A model generated the notes under the pieces. That model was not told the origin of the DNA, made no database searches, and saw only the letters and a program-made list of their open reading frames with translations. Source: CADCVT01 sp036389485 (GTDB lineage Bacteria; Actinomycetota; Thermoleophilia; Solirubrobacterales; Solirubrobacteraceae). From it: 64,000 nucleotides of DNA. This document shows positions 56,960-64,000 of the stretch, piece by piece. The first letter of the stretch is position 1, and every line of letters starts with the position of its first letter. The position numbers were made by a program, and so were the translations under genes. The stretch covers positions 108,921 through 172,920 of the forward strand of contig DASVPR010000039.1 of the NCBI GenBank assembly GCA_036389485.1, in the 5' to 3' direction.

Positions 56960-59118
56960 TGCTTTGCGCAGAACGGGCCGGAGGTCAGCTCGAACCGCCC
57001 GCTCCAGGCGACCGGCAGGTCGGCCTTCGCCGTCGAGATGGCCGACTGCAGGTGCTCGGTCGTGCGGTACGTCGCCGTGTTCTGCGTGCTCGAGCTGAGC
57101 GGCAGCAGCGCCCGCGAGCCGTCGGCCCACGTGACCGCGATCCGCGACGGCGCGCTCGTCCCCGCCTTGCTCACCGTCAGCGACCACGCGCTGCTGGAGC
57201 ACTTGACGTTGTCCTTCGCCGCAGCGACCCGCTGCTGGCCGGGCGCCGGCTCGTCGCGCACGGCGATCGAGCGGGTGGCCGTGGCGGCCGCGCCGTCGTC
57301 GTCGGTCACGGTCAGCCTGACCGTGTACGTGCCGGGCCAGTCGTAGGCGTGCTGCGGCGCCGCGCCGGACGCGGTGGTCCCGTCGCCGAAGTCCCACGCG
57401 TACGAGGCGATGGAGCCGTCCGCGTCGGTGCTCGAGGTCGCGTCGAACGTCGCGAGCTCGAAGTTGCGCAGCGAGTCGGCGGCGGTGATCGACGCGGTCG
57501 GCGCCTGGTTCGGCGCGGCGCCGCCGCACACGGGCAGCGCGCGGATCCAGTCGAGGCTGCGGCGGACGTCGAGGCCGCCGTAGCCGACCTCGAACGGCTC
57601 GGCGACCACCGTGTCGCTGCCGGTCTTGTGGACCCGGTCGCGGACGGCGCCCGCCATGACCGCGCGCATGACGTCGAGCGGCGCGGCCGCCGGGCACGCG
57701 CTGAACATCAGCGCGGCGGCGCCGACGACGTGCGGCGTGGCCATGCTCGTGCCGCTCATGATCGTGTAGGGGACGAAGCCGCTGCTCCCGCCGCCGGTCA
57801 CGTCGTTGAGGTTCAGGCGCGGCGCGCCCGCGGCGGCGCCGCCCGTGAGCGTGCGCGCGGCCCAGATGTCAGTGCCCGGCGCCGCGACGTCGGGCCGGCG
57901 GCGGCCGTTCGGGCCCTCGGACTGCGGCGTCCACGTCGCGGGGTCGGCCAGGGTCGTGTTCCCGAGCTTCTGCCCGCGACTCGACGAGTCGGCGAGCTGG
58001 CCGGTGTGATGGTCGTAGTTGGCGACCGCCAGCGCGTACGGGCTCTGGGCGTCGCCGGCGAACGCGGCGCCACCCTCGTCGCCGCCGCCGTTGCCGGCCG
58101 CGAAGACCACGAGGAAGCCGGCCTCGTAGAGGTCCTTCGTCAGCTGCGCGACGAGGCCGTCCGGGTTGAACGAGCAGCCGGTGAGGCAGCCCCAGGAGTT
58201 GTTGATCGCGCGGATGCCGTACTCGTGGCCGTGCTGCAGGACCCACTCCAGGCCGAAGCTCGACAGGCCGGCCCAGATCGTGTCGCCGTTCTTGATCGAG
58301 ACGAGCTCCGACTGCGGCGCGACGCCGAAGACGTAGCCGTCGCCGCCGTAGCGCGCCGCGTCGGCGTCGCCGTCGCGGGTGTAGAAGCCGTTGCCGGCGA
58401 TGATGCCCGCGACGTGCGTGCCGTGGCCGCTCGCCAGCTCGGTCGTCGGGGCGGTCTGCAGGTCGCCGTCGAAGCCGTCGCCGACGAGGTGGTCGACCAC
58501 GACCGTCCGCTTGATGCGCGACTCGCACGGCGCGTACTCGGCCGGAGTGCAGTCCCAGCCGCCGAAGTCGCGGTGGGTCTGGTCGATGCCGCTGTCGACG
58601 ATGGCGGTCGTGACGCCCTTGCCGGTCGCGACGTCGCCGGTGAGGCCGGTGACGTCGGAGCGCAGCGCGCCGAACGGGCCGCCCGCGGGGTCGAAGGTCC
58701 ACACGCCGCTGCCGTCGCCCGTGAGGCTGCGCACGTGGGTGTCGAGCGTCGCGCCCGACATCATCGGCTTGAGCTGGTAGTCGGGCTCGACGAAGGTGAT
58801 CGCGTCGCTGTCGAGCAGCCTCGCCAGCTGCGCCGGGGTGACGCGCGCGAGGAAGCGGGGCGACGTCGAGTACCACTTGACCCACGTCGTCGCGCCGGCG
58901 ACGAAGCTCTCGACCTGCGCGTCGCGGCGCTCGGTCACGGCCATCACGCGCAGCGTCCCGTCGGGCAGCGCGTACCTCAGCCGCTCGTTGAACTCGTCGT
59001 TGACCTTGCTCTCGTGCGCCGCGGCAACGGACTGGAACGAGATCGAGGCATGGGCGGTCGTGGCGCCGCCGAGCGCGAGCAGCGCGGCGGTCGTGAGGGC
59101 GAGGATCGTCGAGCGCAT
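56956..59118 (-). CDS. Secreted subtilase (S8) with PKD domain
   Basis: The 720-aa precursor has a signal peptide, an I9-like prodomain (to about residue 130, MAVTERRDAQVESFV), and an S8 peptidase domain with the triad Asp175 (TAIVDSGIDQTH), His232 (SGHGTHVAGIIAG) and Ser458 (MSGTSMATPHV). Asn of the oxyanion hole is in INNSWGCL. A PKD domain (about 545-630, YAWDFGDGTTASGAAPQHAY) and a C-terminal beta domain with two Cys follow. It is an extracellular protease. The start has no clear ribosome site; TTGACC and related elements lie upstream. Confidence 0.93.
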   Translation of the reverse strand: MRSTILALTTAALLALGGATTAHASISFQSVAAAHESKVNDEFNERLRYALPDGTLRVMAVTERRDAQVESFVAGATTWVKWYSTSPRFLARVTPAQLARLLDSDAITFVEPDYQLKPMMSGATLDTHVRSLTGDGSGVWTFDPAGGPFGALRSDVTGLTGDVATGKGVTTAIVDSGIDQTHRDFGGWDCTPAEYAPCESRIKRTVVVDHLVGDGFDGDLQTAPTTELASGHGTHVAGIIAGNGFYTRDGDADAARYGGDGYVFGVAPQSELVSIKNGDTIWAGLSSFGLEWVLQHGHEYGIRAINNSWGCLTGCSFNPDGLVAQLTKDLYEAGFLVVFAAGNGGGDEGGAAFAGDAQSPYALAVANYDHHTGQLADSSSRGQKLGNTTLADPATWTPQSEGPNGRRRPDVAAPGTDIWAARTLTGGAAAGAPRLNLNDVTGGGSSGFVPYTIMSGTSMATPHVVGAAALMFSACPAAAPLDVMRAVMAGAVRDRVHKTGSDTVVAEPFEVGYGGLDVRRSLDWIRALPVCGGAAPNQAPTASITAADSLRNFELATFDATSSTDADGSIASYAWDFGDGTTASGAAPQHAYDWPGTYTVRLTVTDDDGAAATATRSIAVRDEPAPGQQRVAAAKDNVKCSSSAWSLTVSKAGTSAPSRIAVTWADGSRALLPLSSSTQNTATYRTTEHLQSAISTAKADLPVAWSGRFELTSGPFCAKH

Positions 59119-59194
59119 GGGAATCGCAACGCACCGGGCGCAGGAAACTTGCGCAATAGGTCAAGCGACCGGACCACGGCCGCGCGCGAGGGCG

Positions 59195-60202
59195 TCAGCC
59201 CACGAGCGAGGCGCACACCCAGTTGTGCGCGCCGCGGCCGTTGTCCCACAGCTTGGCGGCGAGGGCGTCCTGCTCGGCCTTGGGGCGCAGGTACGCGTGC
59301 GGGCCCTTCCCTCCCAGGCCCTTCCACGTCGAGGGGAGGAACTGGTAGTAGCCGGACGCGCCCGCGGAGTTCGGCGGGAGGTTCTGGCCGCCGGACTCGC
59401 ACTGCACGATCGCCCACGGGATCGCCCACGGGCCGTTCGACGCGCCGCCGCCGGCGAAGGCCGCCCGGGCGAGCGCGGCCTCCGCCTCCCGCAGCCGCTT
59501 CTCGACGTCGTGGCGGTTGCGCCGGGTGGCGGCCAGCGCGGCGGCGCGGGCGGCGCGAATGCGCAACAGCGTCTCCTTGCGGGCGGCGACGGCCTCCGCC
59601 ATCGACGCGAGCGCGTTGCGGCGCTTGGTGAGCGCGTCGACGATCTCGCGCTGCTTCCTCTCGGCAGCGGCGAGGCGCTTCGTCTCCGAGGCGGCGTCGG
59701 CGCGCGCGTCGCGGACGGTGACGAGGATCTCCTCGTCGTTCTGCTGGATGCGCTTGAGGAAGTCGGCGCGTTCGAGCAGGTTGGCGAAGCTCGAGGCGTT
59801 GAGGACGACGGAGACGACGTCGACGTCCGGGGCCTTGTAGCGGGTGACGAGGCGCTCGGCGAGCATCTCCCGCGCCTGGGCGAGCCGCTTCTTGAGGCGC
59901 GCGAGGCGGCGGCGCTCCGCGTCCAGCTCGATCTCGATCGCGTCGAGCCGCGCCTGGTCGCGGTCGAGGTCGGCCTGCACCTCCGCGCGGCGGCGCTCCA
60001 GCGTCGCGAGCTGTCCCTGGACCTTCGCGGCGAGCGCGTCCAGCTTCTGCACGTCGGCGGTCAGCCGCTGCTCCCTCGCCTTCGCCGCGCCGATCTGGTC
60101 GCGCAGCGCATCCGGGTCCTGCGCACGCGTCGGCAGCGCGACGCCCGCGGCGAGCGCGCAGGCGAGCAGGATCGACAGCGTGACGCGGACGGACGCGGGC
60201 AC
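59195..60202 (-). CDS. Coiled-coil peptidoglycan hydrolase with transglycosylase-like domain
   Basis: The 335-aa protein has a signal peptide (LSILLACALAAGVALP), a 200-residue coiled coil (for example AKVQGQLATLERRRAEVQAD), and a C-terminal resuscitation-promoting-factor/transglycosylase-like domain: WAIVQCESGGQNLPPNSAGA with the catalytic Glu in CESGG, then YYQFLPSTWKGLGG. Such proteins cut cell-wall glycan during growth; coiled coils often link them to the division machinery. GTG 60202 is chosen at the signal peptide; the open frame continues upstream through the 23-bp repeats, which must not be taken as coding. Confidence 0.85.
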   Translation of the reverse strand: MPASVRVTLSILLACALAAGVALPTRAQDPDALRDQIGAAKAREQRLTADVQKLDALAAKVQGQLATLERRRAEVQADLDRDQARLDAIEIELDAERRRLARLKKRLAQAREMLAERLVTRYKAPDVDVVSVVLNASSFANLLERADFLKRIQQNDEEILVTVRDARADAASETKRLAAAERKQREIVDALTKRRNALASMAEAVAARKETLLRIRAARAAALAATRRNRHDVEKRLREAEAALARAAFAGGGASNGPWAIPWAIVQCESGGQNLPPNSAGASGYYQFLPSTWKGLGGKGPHAYLRPKAEQDALAAKLWDNGRGAHNWVCASLVG

Positions 60203-60280
60203 GGGAGGCGGCGACGCTAGCGGGCGAACCCTTGAAAGCCCTGCAATTGCAACGAACCTTGCAGCCGCCCCGTCGTCAGC

Positions 60281-60410
60281 GTGCCTGGCACCGCAATGTT
60301 CACGTGCCTGGCACCGCAATGTTTGCGTGCCTGGCACCGCAATGTTTACGTGCCTGGCACCGCAATGTTTACGTGCCTGGCACCGCAATGTTTACGTGCC
60401 TGGCACCGCT
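60281..60410. repeat. Array of 23-bp tandem repeats with palindromic core
   Basis: Five full units and one partial unit of 23 bp start at 60281, 60304, 60327, 60350, 60373 and 60396. Each unit is GTGCCTGGCACC followed by GCAATGTTTAC; the first two units differ by one or two bases near the end. GTGCC-T-GGCAC is a perfect inverted repeat, so every unit could bind a dimer or form a small hairpin. The array fills most of the 253-bp divergent gap between the wall hydrolase and the CocE-like gene. Confidence 0.9.
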
Positions 60411-60455
60411 GCGGCGCCGCCGCCAGTTCGGGGCGCGGCGCGCGTTCGGGCTCAC

Positions 60456-62123
60456 ATGCGTCTCGTCCTCGCCGCGCTCGCCGCGCTGCTCGTGCTCGCC
60501 GCGCCTGCCCGTGGCGAGGAGATCCCGGACGGCTACGCCTACCACGACGAGTGGTTCGCGTCGCACGACGGCACGAAGCTCCACGCCGGCGTCTTCCTCC
60601 CCGCCGACCACCGGCCCGGCGAGCGGCATCCGGTCATCGTCGTGCTCGGGCCGTACACGTCGCCGAACGGCGGCTCGGCGGCCGGGCCGAACGCGGACGG
60701 GGTCCCGCCCATCCGGTTCCCGGAGCTCTTCACGGACGCGCACATCCTCCAGGACAGGTGGGCGTACGTGCAGGTCGACACGCGCGGGTTCGGCGGCTCG
60801 GGCGGCTGCTTCGAGTACTACGGCCCGAACGAGATGCGCGACGCCGGCAGCACCGTCGAGTGGGCGGCGGGCACGCCCTGGTCGACCGGGAAGGTCGCGA
60901 TGTGGGGCAAGTCGTACGACGCCGCCTCGGGCGTGCTGGCGCTCGCCGCGCGGCCGAAGGGCCTGGCCGCCGTCGTCACCCAGGCGCCCGGCCTGTCCGC
61001 CTACACGGCGCTGTGGATGAACGGCATCCACTACGCGACCGGCCGCTACGGCACGACCGGCGTCTACACCGTCGACGACGTCATCCCGCCGCAGAACGCC
61101 GAAACCGCCGCCTCGCCCGAGTACGCCGAGGCGATGGTGGGCGGTTGGACGCAGCCGCCGCAGTGCCGCGCCGACGCGATCGTCGGGATGAACACGCAGA
61201 AGGACCGCGGCGCGGCGTTCTGGCGCGACCGCGAGCCGTACCTCCTCGCGAAGGGCTCGAAGGTCCCCACGCTGTGGACCCACGGCTTCTACGACGCGAA
61301 CACGAAGCCCGTGCACCTCGACGTCTGGGACGCGCTCGCCGGCCCGAAGCAGGCGTGGTTCGGGCAGTTCACGCACGTCCGCGGCCACGAGGAGACGGTC
61401 GGCCGCCGCGGGTTCCTCGAGCAGGCCATGCGCTTCCTCGACAAGCACGTCCGCGGCGTGGCCGTGCGCCGGCGCGATCCCGCGATCACGGTCCAGGAGG
61501 GCAACGGCGACGGGCGCTGGCGGCTGGAGAAGGCGTGGCCGCCGGAGGACGCGCGGCCGTGGACGATGCCCGTGCGCGCCGGCGCCTACACGGACACGCC
61601 GGGGAACGAGGCAGACGGCGCGCCCGGCGAGGGCCTGTGGACGGTCACCGAGCCGCTGCCGTGGGACGCGCACCTCGCGGGCGAGCCCATCCTGCGCCTG
61701 CGGATCGACACCGCCGTGCCGGACGTGAACGTCGTCGCGCACCTCTACGACGTCGCGCCGGACGGCGAGACCACGTTCGTGCATCGCGGCGGCCTGTCCC
61801 CGTCGGCGAGCGGCGAGCAGGACGTGCGGTTCGAGCTGTATCCGCAGGACTACCGCTTCGAGGGCGGCCACCGGATCGCCCTGCGGCTCTCGGCCTCCGA
61901 CGACTCGTGGTTCACCCCCGGCGTCAGGCAGACCGAGGTCTCCGTGCTCGACGGCTCGCTCACGCTGCCGATGCTCGCCAAGCGGCGCACCGACTTCGTC
62001 GCCGGAGGCCCGTCGGACGGGATGGAGGGCCGCGACCCGTTCACGCTCCCCGCCGCGACGATCGCCGAGGCGGAGGTCGCCGCCGACCCGCCGCACCGCC
62101 CGCGCGGTAAGAGCAAGTCGTAG
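60456..62123 (+). CDS. Secreted CocE/X-Pro dipeptidyl-peptidase (S15-type) hydrolase
   Basis: The 555-aa protein has a signal peptide and an S15/CocE alpha/beta-hydrolase domain: VQVDTRGFGGSGG as oxyanion region, nucleophile elbow WGKSYDAASG (Ser153), acid in WTHGFYDANTKP, and His in FTHVRGHEE. A jelly-roll C-terminal domain follows (ILRLRIDTAVPDVNVVAHLYD, GHRIALRLSASDDS). Such enzymes hydrolyse esters or X-Pro peptides. The elbow is G-x-S-Y-D-A instead of the common G-x-S-Y-x-G, yet the Ser and Tyr are kept. ATG 60456 starts the signal peptide. Confidence 0.85.
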   Translation: MRLVLAALAALLVLAAPARGEEIPDGYAYHDEWFASHDGTKLHAGVFLPADHRPGERHPVIVVLGPYTSPNGGSAAGPNADGVPPIRFPELFTDAHILQDRWAYVQVDTRGFGGSGGCFEYYGPNEMRDAGSTVEWAAGTPWSTGKVAMWGKSYDAASGVLALAARPKGLAAVVTQAPGLSAYTALWMNGIHYATGRYGTTGVYTVDDVIPPQNAETAASPEYAEAMVGGWTQPPQCRADAIVGMNTQKDRGAAFWRDREPYLLAKGSKVPTLWTHGFYDANTKPVHLDVWDALAGPKQAWFGQFTHVRGHEETVGRRGFLEQAMRFLDKHVRGVAVRRRDPAITVQEGNGDGRWRLEKAWPPEDARPWTMPVRAGAYTDTPGNEADGAPGEGLWTVTEPLPWDAHLAGEPILRLRIDTAVPDVNVVAHLYDVAPDGETTFVHRGGLSPSASGEQDVRFELYPQDYRFEGGHRIALRLSASDDSWFTPGVRQTEVSVLDGSLTLPMLAKRRTDFVAGGPSDGMEGRDPFTLPAATIAEAEVAADPPHRPRGKSKS

Positions 62124-62127
62124 CCGC

Positions 62128-62553
62128 TTGAGCGCCGAGCTCGTCGCCGTCCTCGCCTCCGCGGGGGTGATCCTCGCGACGATCGCCGTCGTTGCGGTCG
62201 TCACGCGCGGCAGCACCCTGCGCGACGTCGAGATGCGATTCTCGAGCCCGCTCACGCCGCCGGCGTTGCGCGACGAGGCGTTGAACGGGCTGCTCGGGGT
62301 GATGGTGGCCGAGGAGTACGCGCTCGCGTCGGTCGAGGACGCGCGCCTGACGTTCGTGCGCCGCCACCGGCCGGCGTGGACGATCTACGTCGCCCTGCTG
62401 ATCCCGCTCGGGCTGCTCGCGCTGCTGCGGCGCAAGTGGGTGCGCGTCGACGTGGAGGTCACGGCGGCCGGCGAGGGCAGCGCGATCGTCGCCCGCGGCA
62501 CGGTCACGCGGCGCCTGCAGCACGCTCTGCGCGGGTTCTTCGCCAGTTCCTGA
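62128..62553 (+). CDS. Small membrane protein of unknown function
   Basis: The 141-aa protein has an N-terminal transmembrane helix (LVAVLASAGVILATIAVVAV) and a second one near residue 85-100 (WTIYVALLIPLGLLALLRR), with a small soluble domain between and after them. No family is recognised. The start is TTG at 62128, five bases after the upstream stop, so translation may be coupled to the CocE-like gene. A longer loop EEYALASVEDARLTFV may be a small alpha/beta domain. Confidence 0.6.
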   Translation: MSAELVAVLASAGVILATIAVVAVVTRGSTLRDVEMRFSSPLTPPALRDEALNGLLGVMVAEEYALASVEDARLTFVRRHRPAWTIYVALLIPLGLLALLRRKWVRVDVEVTAAGEGSAIVARGTVTRRLQHALRGFFASS

Positions 62554-62575
62554 CGCGCCGCGCGTTTCGGTAGGC

Positions 62576-63859
62576 ATGGCCCGCCGCCCGCTCCTGCTCG
62601 CCCTCGCCTGCCTGGCGCTCGCCGCGCCGGCCGGCGCCCGCGCCGACGTGGCCGACGAGTGCGCGCCGCTCGGGACGCAGGTGCAGACGACCGCCTGCCA
62701 CGGCGCGGACGTGCTGGCGCGCGACGCCGCAGCCCTCGCCGCGACCGAGCGCGCGGGCGTCAAGGAGCACGGGTCGACGTGGCTGCACCGCGCGCTGAGC
62801 TACCAGCACGCGCTCGGCGACGGCGTTCCGCTCCGCAACGCGCCGTGGGTCGGGACCCACAACTCGTTCAACTCGATCGCCGAGATGGGCCCCGCGCTGT
62901 CGGTCATGGACTCCAACCAGCAGCTCTCGCTCGTCGAGCAGCTGAAGGTCGACGTGCGGTCGCTCGAGCTCGACGTCCACTGGTTCCCGAGCGCGAAGGC
63001 CCGCGGGATGGCGCCGGTGGTCTGCCACGCGGAGGGCAGTGCCGGGTGCTCGGTCGAGAAGACGCTCGACGAGACGCTGCAGCCGATCGGCGGCTGGCTG
63101 CGCGCGCACCGCAACCAGGTCATCCTGCTCTACCTCGAGAACCAGCTCGGCGGGACCGAGGGCAGCAACGCCGCCTCCGCCGCCATCGAGCGGCAGATCG
63201 GCGACCTCGTTTACCGCCCGCAGGGGACGCCGGGCCAGTGCGTCGAGCTGCCGAAGGAGACGACGCGCGCGGACGTCCTCGCCGCGCGCAAGCAGGTCCT
63301 GATCGTCAGCAACTGCGGCGACGGCGCGGCATGGCGCAGCTGGTCGTTCGGGTGGCGCGACCACGTCGAGGAGCGCCCGCGCGACTGGACGTGCAGCGAG
63401 ATCCCGCGCGAGACCTACGAGGCGCAGCTCGTCCGGTACTACGAGGACGACACCTGGCTGACGTCCGCCGCGTCGAACACGCCGGCCGCCTCGCGCGACG
63501 ACGGCATCGACGCGGGCACCGCCGCCGCGATGACCCGCTGCGGCGTCGACCTCTTCGGCTTCGACCAGCTGACGCCGCGCGACGGTCGCCTCGACGCGCT
63601 CGTGTGGAGCTGGGCCGAGGGCGAGGACGTCGGCGCGGAGTGCGCGGCGCTGCGCCCGAGCGACGGCCGCTGGACCGGGCAGCCGTGCGCACAGAAGCGC
63701 CCGTTCGTCTGCCGCACCCCGCGCGGCACCTACACGACCTCGAAGCCGGCCCGCGGCGACCAGCCGCCCCGCGGGTGCGGGGCACCGCGCACGGGCAACG
63801 AGAACCACCAGGCGCGCAAGGCGGCCCTCGGCCGCAGCGTCTGGCTCGCGCTGCCCTAG
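62576..63859 (+). CDS. Secreted PI-PLC X-domain-like phosphodiesterase
   Basis: The 427-aa protein has a signal peptide (LLLALACLALAAPAGARA) and a PI-PLC-like barrel: the first catalytic His95 in VGTHNSFNS, then LELDVHWFPS (acidic residue and His135) and VVCHAEGSAGC (His151). The strand pattern LLYLENQLG and VLIVSNCGDG continues. Ten or more Cys suggest disulfides. Bacterial PLC-X proteins cut phosphatidylinositol or other lipid phosphodiesters. Its stop is directly followed by the presumed insertion-sequence end. Confidence 0.82.
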   Translation: MARRPLLLALACLALAAPAGARADVADECAPLGTQVQTTACHGADVLARDAAALAATERAGVKEHGSTWLHRALSYQHALGDGVPLRNAPWVGTHNSFNSIAEMGPALSVMDSNQQLSLVEQLKVDVRSLELDVHWFPSAKARGMAPVVCHAEGSAGCSVEKTLDETLQPIGGWLRAHRNQVILLYLENQLGGTEGSNAASAAIERQIGDLVYRPQGTPGQCVELPKETTRADVLAARKQVLIVSNCGDGAAWRSWSFGWRDHVEERPRDWTCSEIPRETYEAQLVRYYEDDTWLTSAASNTPAASRDDGIDAGTAAAMTRCGVDLFGFDQLTPRDGRLDALVWSWAEGEDVGAECAALRPSDGRWTGQPCAQKRPFVCRTPRGTYTTSKPARGDQPPRGCGAPRTGNENHQARKAALGRSVWLALP

Positions 63860-63861
63860 CT

Positions 63862-64000
63862 GAGCAGTCCAGGGACGTTGTGAACGGCTGAGAGAAGACG
63901 TCCGGGCCCGTCCTGAGGCTCTGCAAGTCCGCCAAGACACGCAGAGCAAGGAGGGCCCGGATGGCACAGCACGTTAGAGCGGCGCTCGGACCGGCTGGTC
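63862..64000 (+). mobile_element. Left end of a presumed IS481-type insertion sequence (partial)
   Basis: Right after the PLC stop comes a sequence with CAGTCCAGGGACGTTGTGAA, a form of end that is reminiscent of IS481-group terminal repeats, then a 75-nt leader with AAGGAGGG and a start codon at 63961. The right end lies outside the window, so neither the second inverted repeat nor target-site duplication can be checked. Confidence 0.4.
63961..64000 (+). CDS. First codons of a putative transposase (partial)
   Basis: Thirteen codons (MAQHVRAALGPAG) are visible before the window ends. They follow a strong ribosome site (AGGAGGG, six bases spacing). The 'A-x-L-x-P-A-G' start resembles the N-terminus of IS481-type transposases, which run into a helix-turn-helix. 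Too short to be certain. Confidence 0.4.
   Translation, partial: MAQHVRAALGPAG

Noticed and set aside
59195..60388. Longer start for the wall hydrolase (through the 23-bp repeats)
   Set aside because: The extra N-terminus would be a translation of the repeats placed before a good signal peptide; the GTG at 60202 gives a normal exported protein.
60281..60410. CRISPR array
   Set aside because: The 23-bp units are contiguous and almost identical throughout; there are no unique spacers and no cas genes near.

Overview
This is a 64 kb stretch of a very GC-rich genome, with strong G/C bias at third codon positions and long spurious antisense reading frames as a result. Gene content and style point to a Gram-positive actinobacterium, most likely of the class Thermoleophilia (Solirubrobacter/Conexibacter-like). 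Supporting signs are secreted actinobacterial-type wall enzymes, many secreted proteins with basic or proline-rich tails, delta-60 and Big-type repeat proteins, GTG starts, ATGA/GTGA stop-start overlaps, and many starts that sit 7-12 nt after a -10-like box without a Shine-Dalgarno (leaderless style). The class assignment is inference; no rRNA or taxonomic marker is present.

Layout. 1-8 kb: an edge fragment of a probable FAD-linked oxidoreductase, a secreted penicillin-acylase-type hydrolase, divergent hrpA, and a NarL-type two-component pair. 8-12 kb: a small membrane protein, a perfect terminator, tRNA-Met, a small secreted protein, Hsp20, a sigma-70 factor and a beta-propeller lipoprotein. 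12-15.4 kb: a tightly overlapped minus-strand operon with a consensus promoter. It encodes two Tat-type exported proteins (one with 14 cysteines), MauE, MauD, and a MauF-like membrane protein whose frame is interrupted by one TGA at a place that looks like a cysteine/selenocysteine site. This is the most unusual locus of the window. 15.5-18 kb: a flavin oxidase and an M19 dipeptidase.

18-22 kb: a translationally coupled run of thyA, folA, a HIT protein, a nucleotidylyltransferase, a dCMP-deaminase fusion, azlC and azlD. The first five look like a dTMP/pyrimidine nucleotide operon. 22-33 kb: a large Big-repeat surface protein, a bile-acid/Na+-type symporter with a class III-type alcohol dehydrogenase, a TolB-like protein, an MFS exporter, a ceramidase-like hydrolase, and a CAP-domain protein with a structured 5' leader. 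33-42 kb: CBS protein, ArsB/NhaD-type permease, DEAD-box helicase, alpha/beta hydrolases, an XRE/nucleotidyltransferase toxin-antitoxin-like pair with its own palindromic operator, a delta-60 repeat protein, and a MerR regulator facing a membrane protein across a palindromic operator.

42-50 kb: a large membrane protein, a methyltransferase-VOC-P450 operon, a DMT exporter, an N-terminally short GH18 protein head-to-head with an acyl-CoA dehydrogenase. 50-64 kb: envelope functions, namely an OafA/SGNH acyltransferase, an L,D-transpeptidase, several secreted proteins, a YHYH-domain protein, a membrane protein, a subtilase with PKD domain, a coiled-coil lytic-transglycosylase-like hydrolase, a 23-bp tandem repeat array, a CocE-type peptidase/esterase and a PI-PLC-like protein. 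The right edge enters what looks like an IS481-type insertion sequence. No stretch over 300 bases lacks a gene.
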